Shown here: in pieces, positions 7,369-15,687 of the stretch
Layout of the letters: each line of letters begins with the position of its first letter
Position numbering within the stretch: position 1 is the stretch's first letter
Assembly: GCF_003967595.1 (NCBI RefSeq)
Contig: NZ_BIFW01000001.1
Coordinates: forward strand, 372,001-436,000
Direction of reading: 5' to 3'
DNA from: Companilactobacillus musae
GTDB lineage: Bacteria > Bacillota > Bacilli > Lactobacillales > Lactobacillaceae
Length of the DNA stretch: 64,000 nucleotides
The notes under the pieces: generated by a model
Seen by the model: the letters and a program-made list of their open reading frames with translations, nothing else
Database searches by the model: none
What the model was told of the DNA's origin: nothing
Program-made: the position numbers and the translations under genes

Positions 7369-8667
7369 ATGTTTAAATCAGAATGGAAATACCTCATAGA
7401 TAATAAAAAGATATTAATAGTGTTATTGGCAATTGCTTTAATTCCTGCTATTTACTGTTATATCTACCTCTCTTCAATGTGGAATACTTATGGAAAAATA
7501 GACCATATTCCAGTAAGCATTGTTAATGAAGACAGATCAGTAACCTTCAATGGCAAGAGAATTACAATTGGTGATAATTTAACAAGAAGTCTCAAGGATA
7601 AAGATGTCTTTGATTTTGAAGAGACAAGTTCAACAAAAGCTGATCGGCGTTTGCGTTCGGGTAAATCTTATATGACTATTATTATTCCCAAAGACTTTTC
7701 TAAAAATTCAACCACTTTACTTTCATCACATCCTCAAAAAATGAAAATCAATTATCAAATTAATTCTGGCCAGAACTTTATTGTTTCTAAAATAACTACC
7801 GGAGCCGCAACCAATGTTAATCAAAAAGTATCAGAGCAAGTAACGTCTACGTATTCAAAAGTGATTCTTAAAGCTCTAAGTGGCGCTCAAAACGGCATGA
7901 CTAGAGCTGGGACGGTTACCAATCAGTTATCCAGTCAATCACCATCCCCTCAATTAAAGGCTGGAACTCAACAATTATCAGGAGCTTTGCTAAGTGGGGC
8001 CGCTGGATTAAATACAATTTCTAAAAATGAACAAACAGCCGGTCATTTGGCAACTCCTATCTCTGAACATTTAACTGATATTAACAAAGTGCCTAATAAC
8101 GGTACCGGAATGGCTCCATTTGCTATCGCACTTGGCATCTATGTTGCAGGAATTGCTTTAGGAACTATGTATGACAATGATCCACACAAGAAACCAACTT
8201 CAGCCTTTGGTTGGTGGTTATCCAAGGCATCCATCATTACAGTAGTTGCCATCGTTCAATCAGTTATTTTATTTTTCACTTTGACAAAATTGAATAATTT
8301 ACAAGTTAATTCTCAATTTGATTTATTTAGTGAGTTGATCCTTGGATCATTATTATTTCAATCATTGATTTTTTGTTTAAGTACACTTTTAGGGGGCGTT
8401 GGTACTTGGTTGGTATCAATTATCCTAGTCACTCAAGTAGTTTCATCTGGAGGATTATATCCAATGCAATTAGTTGGACATTTTGCTCAAACCATGAATC
8501 AATGGTTACCAATGACTTATCTTATCAATTCATTACGTTCAACTATTTCTACTAATTTAAATATTCAATCTGATATTCTAATAATGATAGCTATGATTAT
8601 TGGATTTAATGCCCTATCGATTGTCAAATTCCGATTTATAACGATTCATAAACCACTTCAAATTTAA
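7369..8667 (+). CDS. YhgE/Pip-domain membrane protein, shortened form (432 aa)
   Basis: Family members (YhgE, phage infection protein Pip) have one N-terminal membrane helix, a long extracytoplasmic region and an ABC-2-like membrane domain. Here the N-terminal helix is at about residues 14-36, the first Pip domain follows (IDHIPVSIVNEDRS), and five or six C-terminal helices begin near MAPFAIALGIYVAGIALG. Family members are often 700-900 aa; here the coiled-coil middle is cut to a short stretch (QLSSQS to TPISEHL). The start at 7369 (MFKSEWKYL) follows GAAGGAGA; an upstream ATG at 7330 lacks a site. Probable target of the divergent TetR regulator. Confidence 0.85.
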   Translation: MFKSEWKYLIDNKKILIVLLAIALIPAIYCYIYLSSMWNTYGKIDHIPVSIVNEDRSVTFNGKRITIGDNLTRSLKDKDVFDFEETSSTKADRRLRSGKSYMTIIIPKDFSKNSTTLLSSHPQKMKINYQINSGQNFIVSKITTGAATNVNQKVSEQVTSTYSKVILKALSGAQNGMTRAGTVTNQLSSQSPSPQLKAGTQQLSGALLSGAAGLNTISKNEQTAGHLATPISEHLTDINKVPNNGTGMAPFAIALGIYVAGIALGTMYDNDPHKKPTSAFGWWLSKASIITVVAIVQSVILFFTLTKLNNLQVNSQFDLFSELILGSLLFQSLIFCLSTLLGGVGTWLVSIILVTQVVSSGGLYPMQLVGHFAQTMNQWLPMTYLINSLRSTISTNLNIQSDILIMIAMIIGFNALSIVKFRFITIHKPLQI

Positions 8668-8746
8668 CCAAGACTTCAAATTAAATATATGAAGTTGATA
8701 AGGACAGTTCCAAAACTTTACTATGAAATGTACTTTTTATTCAAAA

Positions 8747-8786
8747 AAAATACTAACCCTTCACTTTAAAAGGCTAGTAGTTTTTT
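8747..8786 (+). terminator. Intrinsic terminator of the YhgE/Pip gene
   Basis: TACTAACC pairs with GGCTAGTA (one mismatch) around CTTCACTTTAAAA and is followed by T6. It shares loop and flanking sequence with the terminator at 4876-4918, indicating a small repeat family. Confidence 0.75.
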
Positions 8787-8835
8787 GCTAAATGAAATAT
8801 TCCTTCTTCATTTTTCAAATTTCACTTTTTCGATT

Positions 8836-9069
8836 CTATCTATTATATATAATTGAGAACGAAAAGAAGCCACCGATCTTGCCCATCGATGACTTCAGTA
8901 CAAGCCTTAGAATGATTTTAACGGGAATATTTACCGTTTCCTCCAATTCCATTTTATCCAAATTTTTCATAACCTCTTTAATTAACTGATATGATGACTT
9001 TTTATTCATTAAAGCAACTAACATAGCGCAAAAATAATATTTTTCTGCAAATAAGCTGTATATTTTCAA
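8836..9069 (-). other. Doubtful open frame of up to 77 codons, possible gene remnant
   Basis: The frame reads through MNKKSSYQLIKEVMKNLDK and ends SFSIIYNR. None of its possible starts has a ribosome binding site, and the protein matches no family I recognise. It may be the decayed end of a former gene or chance. Apart from the terminator at 8747-8786, the rest of the 8668-9115 gap holds nothing I can support. Confidence 0.25.
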
Positions 9070-9115
9070 AAGGCAATAATATATACTCTTAATTAGTAAA
9101 TTTTAGGAGATTTTT

Positions 9116-9652
9116 ATGAAAAATATTGCTTATAAATATCCTCGTCAGAGAATTAATGGCATTTGGCTTATCATTGTGGGGATCGCCATGCTTTCATTAA
9201 CGTTGAAATTGAAGAACGGTATGCCAAATACAATTCCGTTTGGAATTCTATATAGTGTGGGTATATTCTGGGAACTTAATTCTAAAACTCGCAAACATCT
9301 TAGCGTTGGACCAGGAACAAAATCACAACAATACTGGGCTAATGCTGCCATTATTATTATGTGTATTGCTATCGTGCTTACTATCATTTTGGCTAGAAAT
9401 ACTTATCCGACAACATCGATTAATTTTATGAGAATCATTTGGTTTGGAGTCTTATTATCGGTCGGTTTACACTTCTTTATGTTTATTCCAGTTCACGGTA
9501 AAATGATGGGTATTTTAGGTATTCTTACAATTATTAACGTTCTAATATCAATGCTCCTAGTAGTTCCTTTAGATTTAGTTTTCATTATCGATGGTTTTTT
9601 GAAATTAATTTTTGGAATCCTTTATATTAAATTAAGTCCCATAAATTTCTAA
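9116..9652 (+). CDS. Multi-pass membrane protein, DUF6609-like
   Basis: A 178-aa protein with about six hydrophobic helices. The N-terminus RINGIWLIIVGIAMLSL and the C-terminal half (GLHFFMFIPVHGKMMGILG, FIIDGFLKLIFGILY) fit my recollection of the DUF6609 family of lactobacillar membrane proteins, which is a tentative match. AGGAGA precedes the ATG and a terminator follows, so it is a single-gene unit. Function unknown. Confidence 0.65.
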   Translation: MKNIAYKYPRQRINGIWLIIVGIAMLSLTLKLKNGMPNTIPFGILYSVGIFWELNSKTRKHLSVGPGTKSQQYWANAAIIIMCIAIVLTIILARNTYPTTSINFMRIIWFGVLLSVGLHFFMFIPVHGKMMGILGILTIINVLISMLLVVPLDLVFIIDGFLKLIFGILYIKLSPINF

Positions 9653-9664
9653 TGTATTTATATC

Positions 9665-9706
9665 AGGAAGTAGGCTTAATAGAATAGGCTTACTTCCTAT
9701 TTTTAT
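9665..9706 (+). terminator. Intrinsic terminator
   Basis: AGGAAGTA (9665-9672) pairs with TACTTCCT (9691-9698) with inner wobble pairs, followed by ATTTTTAT. Confidence 0.75.
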
Positions 9707-10039
9707 CTCCTGATTTCTCTAAAAATTTCTTGCTGTGAGGTATTTACGAATAAAAAGGAAACATTCTGGCCCCAAATGGATGTATTAATTACATCCGATC
9801 AAATAACTGATTAAGAAAGAAAAACACTTCTCAATGCAAGGCCAAATTAAATCAAAATATAAATGATGGGGCAGTTGTCGCTCAACTAAAGTCGCAGCTA
9901 TCAATCTTAGCTATGAAAAAGTTATTGTCATCTAATGTCGTTCCCTTTTTTACTGAATTACCTAGATTGTATTTGGGCCATGGTCACCGTGGTAATGTTG
10001 TTATAAATCCTCTATTTTAAAGTTCTCACTAAAATAATC
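9707..10039 (+). other. Decayed, unidentified sequence
   Basis: No intact gene. One plus-strand frame stays open for about 60 codons up to the TAA at 10018-10020 and reads like protein (VVPFFTELPRLYLGHGHRG, ending NVVINPLF), but it has no start or ribosome site and I cannot name the family. It adjoins two clear pseudogenes, so I read it as another remnant. Confidence 0.35.
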
Positions 10040-10700
10040 CTAGACTTCAATATATCTAAACTTATTCCCAATGTTTCTAGTTCAATTATAAATACGTTAA
10101 TTGTTTTTTTAATTGGTCTTACCTCATGGATTCAAAATAATGTACCTGATTTAAACAGTCAGATCTTTATGATATTTATTCTTGCACCATTACTCTTTTT
10201 CGATGGTCAACGAATACCTATGGTAAGTGTAAATACTAATTTGAAAAATTATTATTAGTAATTCAGTCATCCTGGTTATTCTATCAACAGCTTTTTTAAC
10301 AATTACGATTCATTATTTATTTGGTTTGAAGTGGTCTATATCCCTAATATAGGTGGGATTCTCATTGGATTAATTCTAGGAAATATAGTAATCATACTTA
10401 AGCGTTCCAAAGCAAATGTTTACTCATCACAATCCACAATGTACTTCTTGACCCCTTATCTTAATCTATTTAGTAATTGAATCGTTAGAAACTTTTGAAA
10501 TTATAGCCATAGTGGTGCAGGATTGATTCATAATAGCAAATCTAATCGAATCAGGTTCATTGATTCCCGTCAATCCACTTTTAATCTACAATCAATTTCT
10601 TTTATCAGTGAATTATTGAACAGTATTGTCTTCTTTATACATTATACATTGAATCTATAGATGAGATTTACAGTGAAATTCTATATTCAGAAAATTTAAT
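10040..10700 (+). pseudogene. Remnant of a Na+/H+ antiporter (CPA1/NhaP type)
   Basis: Several stretches in shifting plus-strand frames match conserved parts of CPA1 antiporters, in the right order: SKLIPNVSSSIIN, then FMIFILAPLLFFDGQ (the family's LPPLLFFEGQ element), later IGGILIGLILGNIV, then LTPYLNL, SGAGLIHNSKSNRIRF and NLQSISFISELLNSIVF. Stop codons and frameshifts break the frame repeatedly, and the C-terminal half of the protein is missing. The identification rests on motif order; the gene is clearly dead. Confidence 0.75.
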
Positions 10701-10816
10701 GTTAGATCCCTAGAAAAGTTTAGTATGACCATTTACTTTAACCAGAAGTTAACTCTGCTTTAATATTTTGTCCTATTCCTTGTGTCCTACAAGAATAAAT
10801 ATAATTAGAGTAAAAC

Positions 10817-10969
10817 TACGATAACAATGGTAAATTCACTGGCCGACTTGTTGAATCAGGTAGTAAATAGGCTATGGGACATCGTGCTATCAATCCGTTA
10901 ACTGGTATTAAAATATATCATATTGGTACAAATACTCGGCTCTAAGAAAATCAAGTTTCATTAAACTAA
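10817..10969 (+). pseudogene. Remnant of a SLAP-domain surface protein C-terminus
   Basis: The plus-strand frame reads YDNNGKFTGRLVESGSK, stop, AMGHRAINPLTGIKIYHIG, TNTRL, stop, ENQVSLN, stop. This is colinear with the C-terminus of the intact secreted protein at 32144-33280 (YDNNGNFTGRKVTAGSK, RRAINPLTKIKMYHIG, ENQAKLN). Two in-frame stops and no upstream part show it is a fragment. The 100 bases before it hold nothing I can name. Confidence 0.85.
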
Positions 10970-10982
10970 ATAAATTATAATA

Positions 10983-11024
10983 AAACCTCTCAATCCGAAT
11001 GTAGATTCAAACTAAGAGGTTTTT
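10983..11024. terminator. Terminator at the end of the fatty acid operon
   Basis: AAACCTCT (10983-10990) pairs with AGAGGTTT (11015-11022). T-rich flanks on both strands suggest bidirectional use; on the minus strand it follows acpP. Confidence 0.75.
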
Positions 11025-11036
11025 ATATATTACGTA

Positions 11037-11288
11037 TTATTTATTAGAAAGAATTTGATAAATATATTCAGTCAATCCTCCGATTGTATCGATTCCCTGA
11101 TCAGAATCTGTATCAATTTCAATATCATACTTATCTTCCACAACATCTATAAGTTCAAATACATCTAAACTATCAAGATCCAAATCTTTTTTTAAATTAG
11201 TGCTTTCCTTTACTTTACTACCATCGATATTTTGACGATCGACTAAAATATTTTTCAAATCTGTAAAAATTTCTTCTTTTGTTTTCAT
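11037..11288 (-). CDS. acpP: Acyl carrier protein
   Basis: This 83-aa acidic helical protein carries the growing acyl chain on a phosphopantetheine arm. The attachment serine is Ser40 in DLDLDSLDVFELI. GGAG ten bases upstream supports the start. It is the last gene of the 13-gene operon, after fabT; in many relatives the carrier protein lies near fabH or fabD, so the 3' position is a local arrangement. The holo-ACP synthase needed to activate it is not in the window. Confidence 0.95.
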   Translation of the reverse strand: MKTKEEIFTDLKNILVDRQNIDGSKVKESTNLKKDLDLDSLDVFELIDVVEDKYDIEIDTDSDQGIDTIGGLTEYIYQILSNK

Positions 11289-11320
11289 GTTTATTACACT
11301 CCATTTATTAAATTAATATT

Positions 11321-11785
11321 TCACTTTGAGTACTTCTCAGCTTCCTTAACAAAGCCTTGCAAATTAATCATTGCTCTCTTTATAAGATGTACTTCATCAT
11401 CATCAAATCCTGACAAAAAGCTTGCAACTAACTTCTTGTGAAAGGCATCGTGAGCTCTATAAAGCAGCTTACCCTTTCTTGTTAACTTTAAATTCGTAAT
11501 TCGTCGGTCTTTCTTATTCTGTATTCTATTAAGATATCCTTTTCTTTCAAGAATATTGAGATTAATCGTAAGGGTTCCTTTGCTTAAATTTAAAAGCCTA
11601 GCGACTTCAGATATTGACTTATTAGATCCCAATCCAATCGCATGTATTAAATGCAATTCTTTTACGGTAATATCGCTAAACTGACTCTTTTTTATTGATT
11701 TCTCCTCTATACGCATTATGTTATCGTAAACATCAACTAACGCATTATTAATAAACCGCTGATCTTCTTTATTCATGCTCACCAA
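11321..11785 (-). CDS. fabT: MarR-family regulator of fatty acid synthesis (FabT type)
   Basis: FabT represses type II fatty acid synthesis genes, with long acyl-ACP as co-repressor in related lactic acid bacteria. The 154-aa protein has a winged helix: ITVKELHLIHAIGLG, SISEVARLLNLSKGTLTINL (recognition helix region) and the wing KGYLNRIQNKKDRRITNLKLT. Its position inside the operon supports the assignment. The start is uncertain: AGGGAGA is 7 bases before a TTG at 11785 and 10 before a GTG, but too far from the ATG four codons in, so I kept the TTG. Its likely operators are the TTTGA-N3-TCAAA palindromes before fabZ. Confidence 0.88.
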   Translation of the reverse strand: MVSMNKEDQRFINNALVDVYDNIMRIEEKSIKKSQFSDITVKELHLIHAIGLGSNKSISEVARLLNLSKGTLTINLNILERKGYLNRIQNKKDRRITNLKLTRKGKLLYRAHDAFHKKLVASFLSGFDDDEVHLIKRAMINLQGFVKEAEKYSK

Positions 11786-11918
11786 TAAAATATCTCCCTA
11801 AAAAAATTTGAAATGATTCACTTAATAATAATTTTACTTGAGAAAAAATTTTAGTCAATTAATGTTAATCAAACAGACCGTATCGTATAAAGAGGAAACA
11901 GGTTATATTAAACCTTTT

Positions 11919-12677
11919 TTAAATAAGATGAACTCCCTTATCAACGTAAATAACATCTCCTGTAATACCTGAAGATAGATCGCTCATAAGAAATGCCGCC
12001 GCATCACCTATTTCTTTGGTCGTCACGCTCTTCTTATCAACGGTTCTCATCCTTGACTCTTTTAGCAATGCCTCATGATTCTTAATACCTGTAACCGCTA
12101 GTGTTTTAACAGCACCCGCAGATATTGCATTAACTCTAATTCCTTTCATTCCCAGTTCCTCAGCTAAATATCTCACATTTGCCTCTAATGCTGCTTTTGC
12201 GACTCCCATAACGTTGTAGTTGGGTATCGCTCTGCTTGATCCAAAATAAGTCAAAGTCATTATACTTGACGAGTCACTAAGAATAGGTTGAGCATATTTA
12301 GCAACTGGTATTAATGAATAAGAACTAATACTTTGTGCCAATTCATATCCTTCTCTAGTGATATTAATTAGCCCATCTTTTAAAGATTGCTTATCAGCAT
12401 AAGCAATAGCATGAATAATTCCATCTATTTTTCCATACTTTTCGCCAATATTTTTAAATAAATTAAAAATATTTTCGTCTTTAGAAACATCACACTCAAA
12501 AATATCTATTTCTTTGGGTATAAATCGCTTGATGCTTTTCATAATTCTGTCATTTTGATAAGTAGCAATAACTTTGCCACCTTGAGCAAGAATTTCCTGT
12601 GCGCATCCCCAAGCTATACTTCGCTCATTAGTTATACCCATTATCACTATTAGCTTATCTTTTAAAAAACCGTCCAT
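11919..12677 (-). CDS. fabI: Enoyl-ACP reductase (NADH), FabI type
   Basis: FabI performs the last reduction of each elongation cycle, trans-2-enoyl-ACP to acyl-ACP. The 252-aa SDR-fold protein has the FabI-type cofactor motif GITNERSIAWG (residues 14-24) and the catalytic Y154-x6-K161 arrangement (YNVMGVAK) that separates FabI from ordinary SDRs; Tyr144 is probably the second conserved tyrosine. The tail SDLSSGITGDVIYVDKG is typical. It lies between accA and fabT. Many lactobacilli use FabK instead, so this is the operon's triclosan-sensitive-type reductase, by family knowledge. Confidence 0.95.
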   Translation of the reverse strand: MDGFLKDKLIVIMGITNERSIAWGCAQEILAQGGKVIATYQNDRIMKSIKRFIPKEIDIFECDVSKDENIFNLFKNIGEKYGKIDGIIHAIAYADKQSLKDGLINITREGYELAQSISSYSLIPVAKYAQPILSDSSSIMTLTYFGSSRAIPNYNVMGVAKAALEANVRYLAEELGMKGIRVNAISAGAVKTLAVTGIKNHEALLKESRMRTVDKKSVTTKEIGDAAAFLMSDLSSGITGDVIYVDKGVHLI

Positions 12678-12712
12678 TTTTTTTACTTCCTTTTGTATAA
12701 TTAAAATTTTAA

Positions 12713-13480
12713 TTAAAATTTTCTAAATCTACTTTTTCGATTTTCTATAAGTTTATCAATCGATAATTTTTTCAAATTTAAAAATTCCTCTATTATAAAT
12801 TCCTTTAGTTCTTTTAAATCATCTGAATTTTTATAATCTGGAAGTATTTTGTCAATTATTCCATCCTTTAGAAGTTTTTCGGGAGTTAGGTTAAGCGCTT
12901 CGGCCGCCTCAGCCACTTTTGAGGAATCCTTCCAGATAATGCTTGCATAACCTTCCGGAGAAACAACAGAATAAAAACTATTTTCAAACATAAATACTCG
13001 ATCACCACTAGCCAAAGCCAGAGCTCCCCCACTACCGCCCTCACCGACGATAATACTCATATAGGGAACGCGAATTCTTAAGCCCTGAATTATACATTGA
13101 GAAATTGCAGCCCCCTGACCATGATATTCCGATTCAATATCTGGCCAAGCACCCGGGGTATTTATCAAAGCAAGGATAGGACGATTAAATTTTTCAGCTT
13201 GTTTCATCAACCTCAATGCTTTGCGATAACCTTCAGGTCTTGCACTTCCAAAATTATATTCAATATTTTGCTCAAGGTTGTTTCCCTTTTGAATGGCAAT
13301 AATTGTAACTGGCATGTTACCTATTTTGCCTAGCCCGCCGATTAATGTCTTATCATCAGCTTCAATATTATCTCCATGTAATTCAAAAAAATCAGTTGTA
13401 ATTTCTTGAATAATATCTTCAATTGAAATCTTTTCCTTATCTCGTGCATTTCTAACCTTTTGGTAGGCGGATTCTTTCAT
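12713..13480 (-). CDS. accA: Acetyl-CoA carboxylase carboxyltransferase subunit alpha
   Basis: AccA forms with AccD the carboxyltransferase that moves CO2 from biotin-AccB to acetyl-CoA, giving malonyl-CoA. The start at 13480 (MKESAYQKVRNARD) is chosen because GGGAGG lies 7 bases upstream; an earlier in-frame start would put that site inside the gene. At 255 aa it is shorter than the ~315-aa E. coli form, lacking part of the N-terminus, as usual for lactobacilli. Visible are LINTPGAWPDIESEYHGQG and VGEGGSGGALAL, the crotonase-fold acyl-CoA and oxyanion regions. It follows accD with four bases between the coding regions. Confidence 0.94.
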   Translation of the reverse strand: MKESAYQKVRNARDKEKISIEDIIQEITTDFFELHGDNIEADDKTLIGGLGKIGNMPVTIIAIQKGNNLEQNIEYNFGSARPEGYRKALRLMKQAEKFNRPILALINTPGAWPDIESEYHGQGAAISQCIIQGLRIRVPYMSIIVGEGGSGGALALASGDRVFMFENSFYSVVSPEGYASIIWKDSSKVAEAAEALNLTPEKLLKDGIIDKILPDYKNSDDLKELKEFIIEEFLNLKKLSIDKLIENRKSRFRKF

Positions 13481-13484
13481 GATT

Positions 13485-14327
13485 TTACCTCCCTTCATGT
13501 AAGAAAAGGATTCGTTTCAACACAGTGTTCAAATCAGATCTTTCAACAATTTGATCAATAAAACCATATTTCATGACTTTTTCTGCTTCTTGAAAATCTT
13601 CTGGAGTTTTTTCTCTAATCGTTTGCTCAATTACACGTTTGCCCGCAAAGCCGACTAATGAATGTGGCTCGGCAAGAGTTATATCTCCCTGCATTCCAAA
13701 ACTGGCCGTAACTCCTCCCATAGTTGGGTTACACAGAACTACTATATATAACAACCCTGCCTTATCATGATCACTAACGGCCCCAGATACTTTTACCATT
13801 TGCATTAAGGCGTTCATTCCTTCTTGCATTCGTGCTCCTCCAGAAGCAGTAAACATAACAACCGGCATTTTGTTTTTAGTAGCATATTCAAACATTCTAG
13901 TGATCTTCTCACCTGTTGCTTTTCCTAAACTACCCATAATCCAAAAGGGGTCCATTATACCGGCCATAATTTGAATATTTCCTAAAGTTGCTTTTCCCGT
14001 TAGTACACTTTCATTCATATTTGTTATTTTTTTAGATTTTTCTATTTTTTTCACATATTCAGTTTTATTAAAATAGTATTCTGGAACAGTAATTTTAGCA
14101 TCCATTTCACAAAAATCATCAAATATCAAATCAGCTCTCTCTTTGGCTGTAATTCTAAATCCGTAACCACATTTGGGACATACTTTATATTTACCAATAT
14201 TTGAAGCCAAAAGTACATTTTTACAAAATGGACATTTTTTTATTAAGCCATCTGGTATTAAAGACATTCTTTTTGATAAAATATTTTCTCTAATTTGTTT
14301 TTCATTTGGGTTTATCGTTATACTCAC
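13485..14327 (-). CDS. accD: Acetyl-CoA carboxylase carboxyltransferase subunit beta
   Basis: AccD is the zinc-binding partner of AccA. The N-terminal zinc ribbon is clear: Cys32 and Cys35 (CPFC), Cys50 and Cys53 (CPKC). The crotonase-like domain follows with FTASGGARMQEG and GGVTASFGMQGD. The start is awkward: the only in-frame start is a GTG at 14327 placed directly after GGAGAG, overlapping the end of accC by 26 bases; spacing is shorter than normal, so initiation probably depends on translational coupling. A start at Met20 has no ribosome site. Confidence 0.93.
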   Translation of the reverse strand: MSITINPNEKQIRENILSKRMSLIPDGLIKKCPFCKNVLLASNIGKYKVCPKCGYGFRITAKERADLIFDDFCEMDAKITVPEYYFNKTEYVKKIEKSKKITNMNESVLTGKATLGNIQIMAGIMDPFWIMGSLGKATGEKITRMFEYATKNKMPVVMFTASGGARMQEGMNALMQMVKVSGAVSDHDKAGLLYIVVLCNPTMGGVTASFGMQGDITLAEPHSLVGFAGKRVIEQTIREKTPEDFQEAEKVMKYGFIDQIVERSDLNTVLKRILFLHEGR

Positions 14328-15687
14328 CTCTCCAATGATTCATATTTTTTTCAATAAAATTGGTATCAAAATTACCACTTTTAAATTCATTAGTGTTCAC
14401 TAAGAATTTCAGAAATTCGCGATTTGTTTTTATACCATCAATTGTTATCTCTTTTAAAACTCTGGTCATCTTATTTATTGCATCGGCCTTATTATTCAAA
14501 CAGACAACAATCTTTGCTACCATCGAATCATAATATGGTGGTACAACACTTCCCTGTATGATGCCTGAATCTACCCTGACTCCTAAAGTTCCAGTTGGAA
14601 AAAAAAGTTTTTTAATACTTCCAGGCTGAGGACTAAAATTTTTCTCCACGTCTTCCGCATTTAATCGACATTCTAAAGAGTATCCCTTAATTAATACATC
14701 CTTCTGTTTAATAGGTAGGACTTCACCATCGGCAATCATTATTTGCATTTTTATTAATTCAAATCCAGTAATGGACTCAGTTACCGTATATTCAACTTGA
14801 ATTCTGGTATTCATCTCTATGAAATAAAAATTATGATCTCTGTCCATTAAAAATTCATAAGTACCAGTATTAACGTAACTGATTTCTTTAGTTGCTTGAC
14901 TAACGATTTTTCCTAAGGAAGCTCGTTCTTCTGGTGAAACCATCAGACATGGACTCTCTTCAATTACTTTTTGATGATTACGTTGAATGGAACAGTCCCG
15001 TTCAGGAAGATATACTATATTTCCATAATTATCAGCAAGAACCTGCATTTCAATATGCTTAGCATTACAGATGAGCTTTTCTATATAGATCTCATCATTA
15101 TTATAGGAAGCTATGGATTCTTGTTGAGCTTCATAAAAGGCACTCTCTAAATCCTCCAAACAATCTACCTTACGTATTCCCTTTCCACCGCCGCCCATAG
15201 CTGACTTTAATAGGACTGGGAAACCAATTTTTTTTGCTATTTGTTTAGCTTCTAGTTTAGATGTAACTGCCCCGTCACTGCCTGGTATAACTGGAACTCC
15301 TATATCACTCATTTTTTTTCTAGCTTTTGATTTATCCCCCATCAAAGAAATAGTTTTATATTTAGGACCAATAAACTTCAGGGAACATTCTTCACACAAT
15401 TTTGCAAATTCTGCATTTTCAGATAAAAAACCATACCCTGGATGAACCGCATCACAACCAGTTAAATTGGCGACGTTGATTATTCCTATCATATTTAAGT
15501 ACGATTCGTCTGAAGAACTTTTACCTATACATACTGTTTCATCGGCTAACTTAACAAACAAACTATCCTTATCTGCTTCAGAATAAATTGCGACAGCCGT
15601 AATACCCATATCGTGTACTGCTCTAATAATTTGTACTGCAATTTCTCCACGATTAGCAACTAATATTTTTTTTAACATTATGCTCAT
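14302..15687 (-). CDS. accC: Biotin carboxylase subunit of acetyl-CoA carboxylase
   Basis: AccC carboxylates the biotin on AccB using ATP and bicarbonate. Its 461 aa contain the N-terminal biotin carboxylase domain (ILVANRGEIAVQI, VHPGYGFLSENAEFA), the ATP-grasp glycine-rich loop AMGGGGKGIR (163-172), the catalytic core IEMNTRIQVEYTVTE and the C-terminal domain. The gene starts immediately after the fabZ-like stop codon (TAAATG), so translation is coupled; a second ATG three codons in is also possible. Its 3' end overlaps accD. Confidence 0.95.
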   Translation of the reverse strand: MSIMLKKILVANRGEIAVQIIRAVHDMGITAVAIYSEADKDSLFVKLADETVCIGKSSSDESYLNMIGIINVANLTGCDAVHPGYGFLSENAEFAKLCEECSLKFIGPKYKTISLMGDKSKARKKMSDIGVPVIPGSDGAVTSKLEAKQIAKKIGFPVLLKSAMGGGGKGIRKVDCLEDLESAFYEAQQESIASYNNDEIYIEKLICNAKHIEMQVLADNYGNIVYLPERDCSIQRNHQKVIEESPCLMVSPEERASLGKIVSQATKEISYVNTGTYEFLMDRDHNFYFIEMNTRIQVEYTVTESITGFELIKMQIMIADGEVLPIKQKDVLIKGYSLECRLNAEDVEKNFSPQPGSIKKLFFPTGTLGVRVDSGIIQGSVVPPYYDSMVAKIVVCLNNKADAINKMTRVLKEITIDGIKTNREFLKFLVNTNEFKSGNFDTNFIEKNMNHWRGEYNDKPK

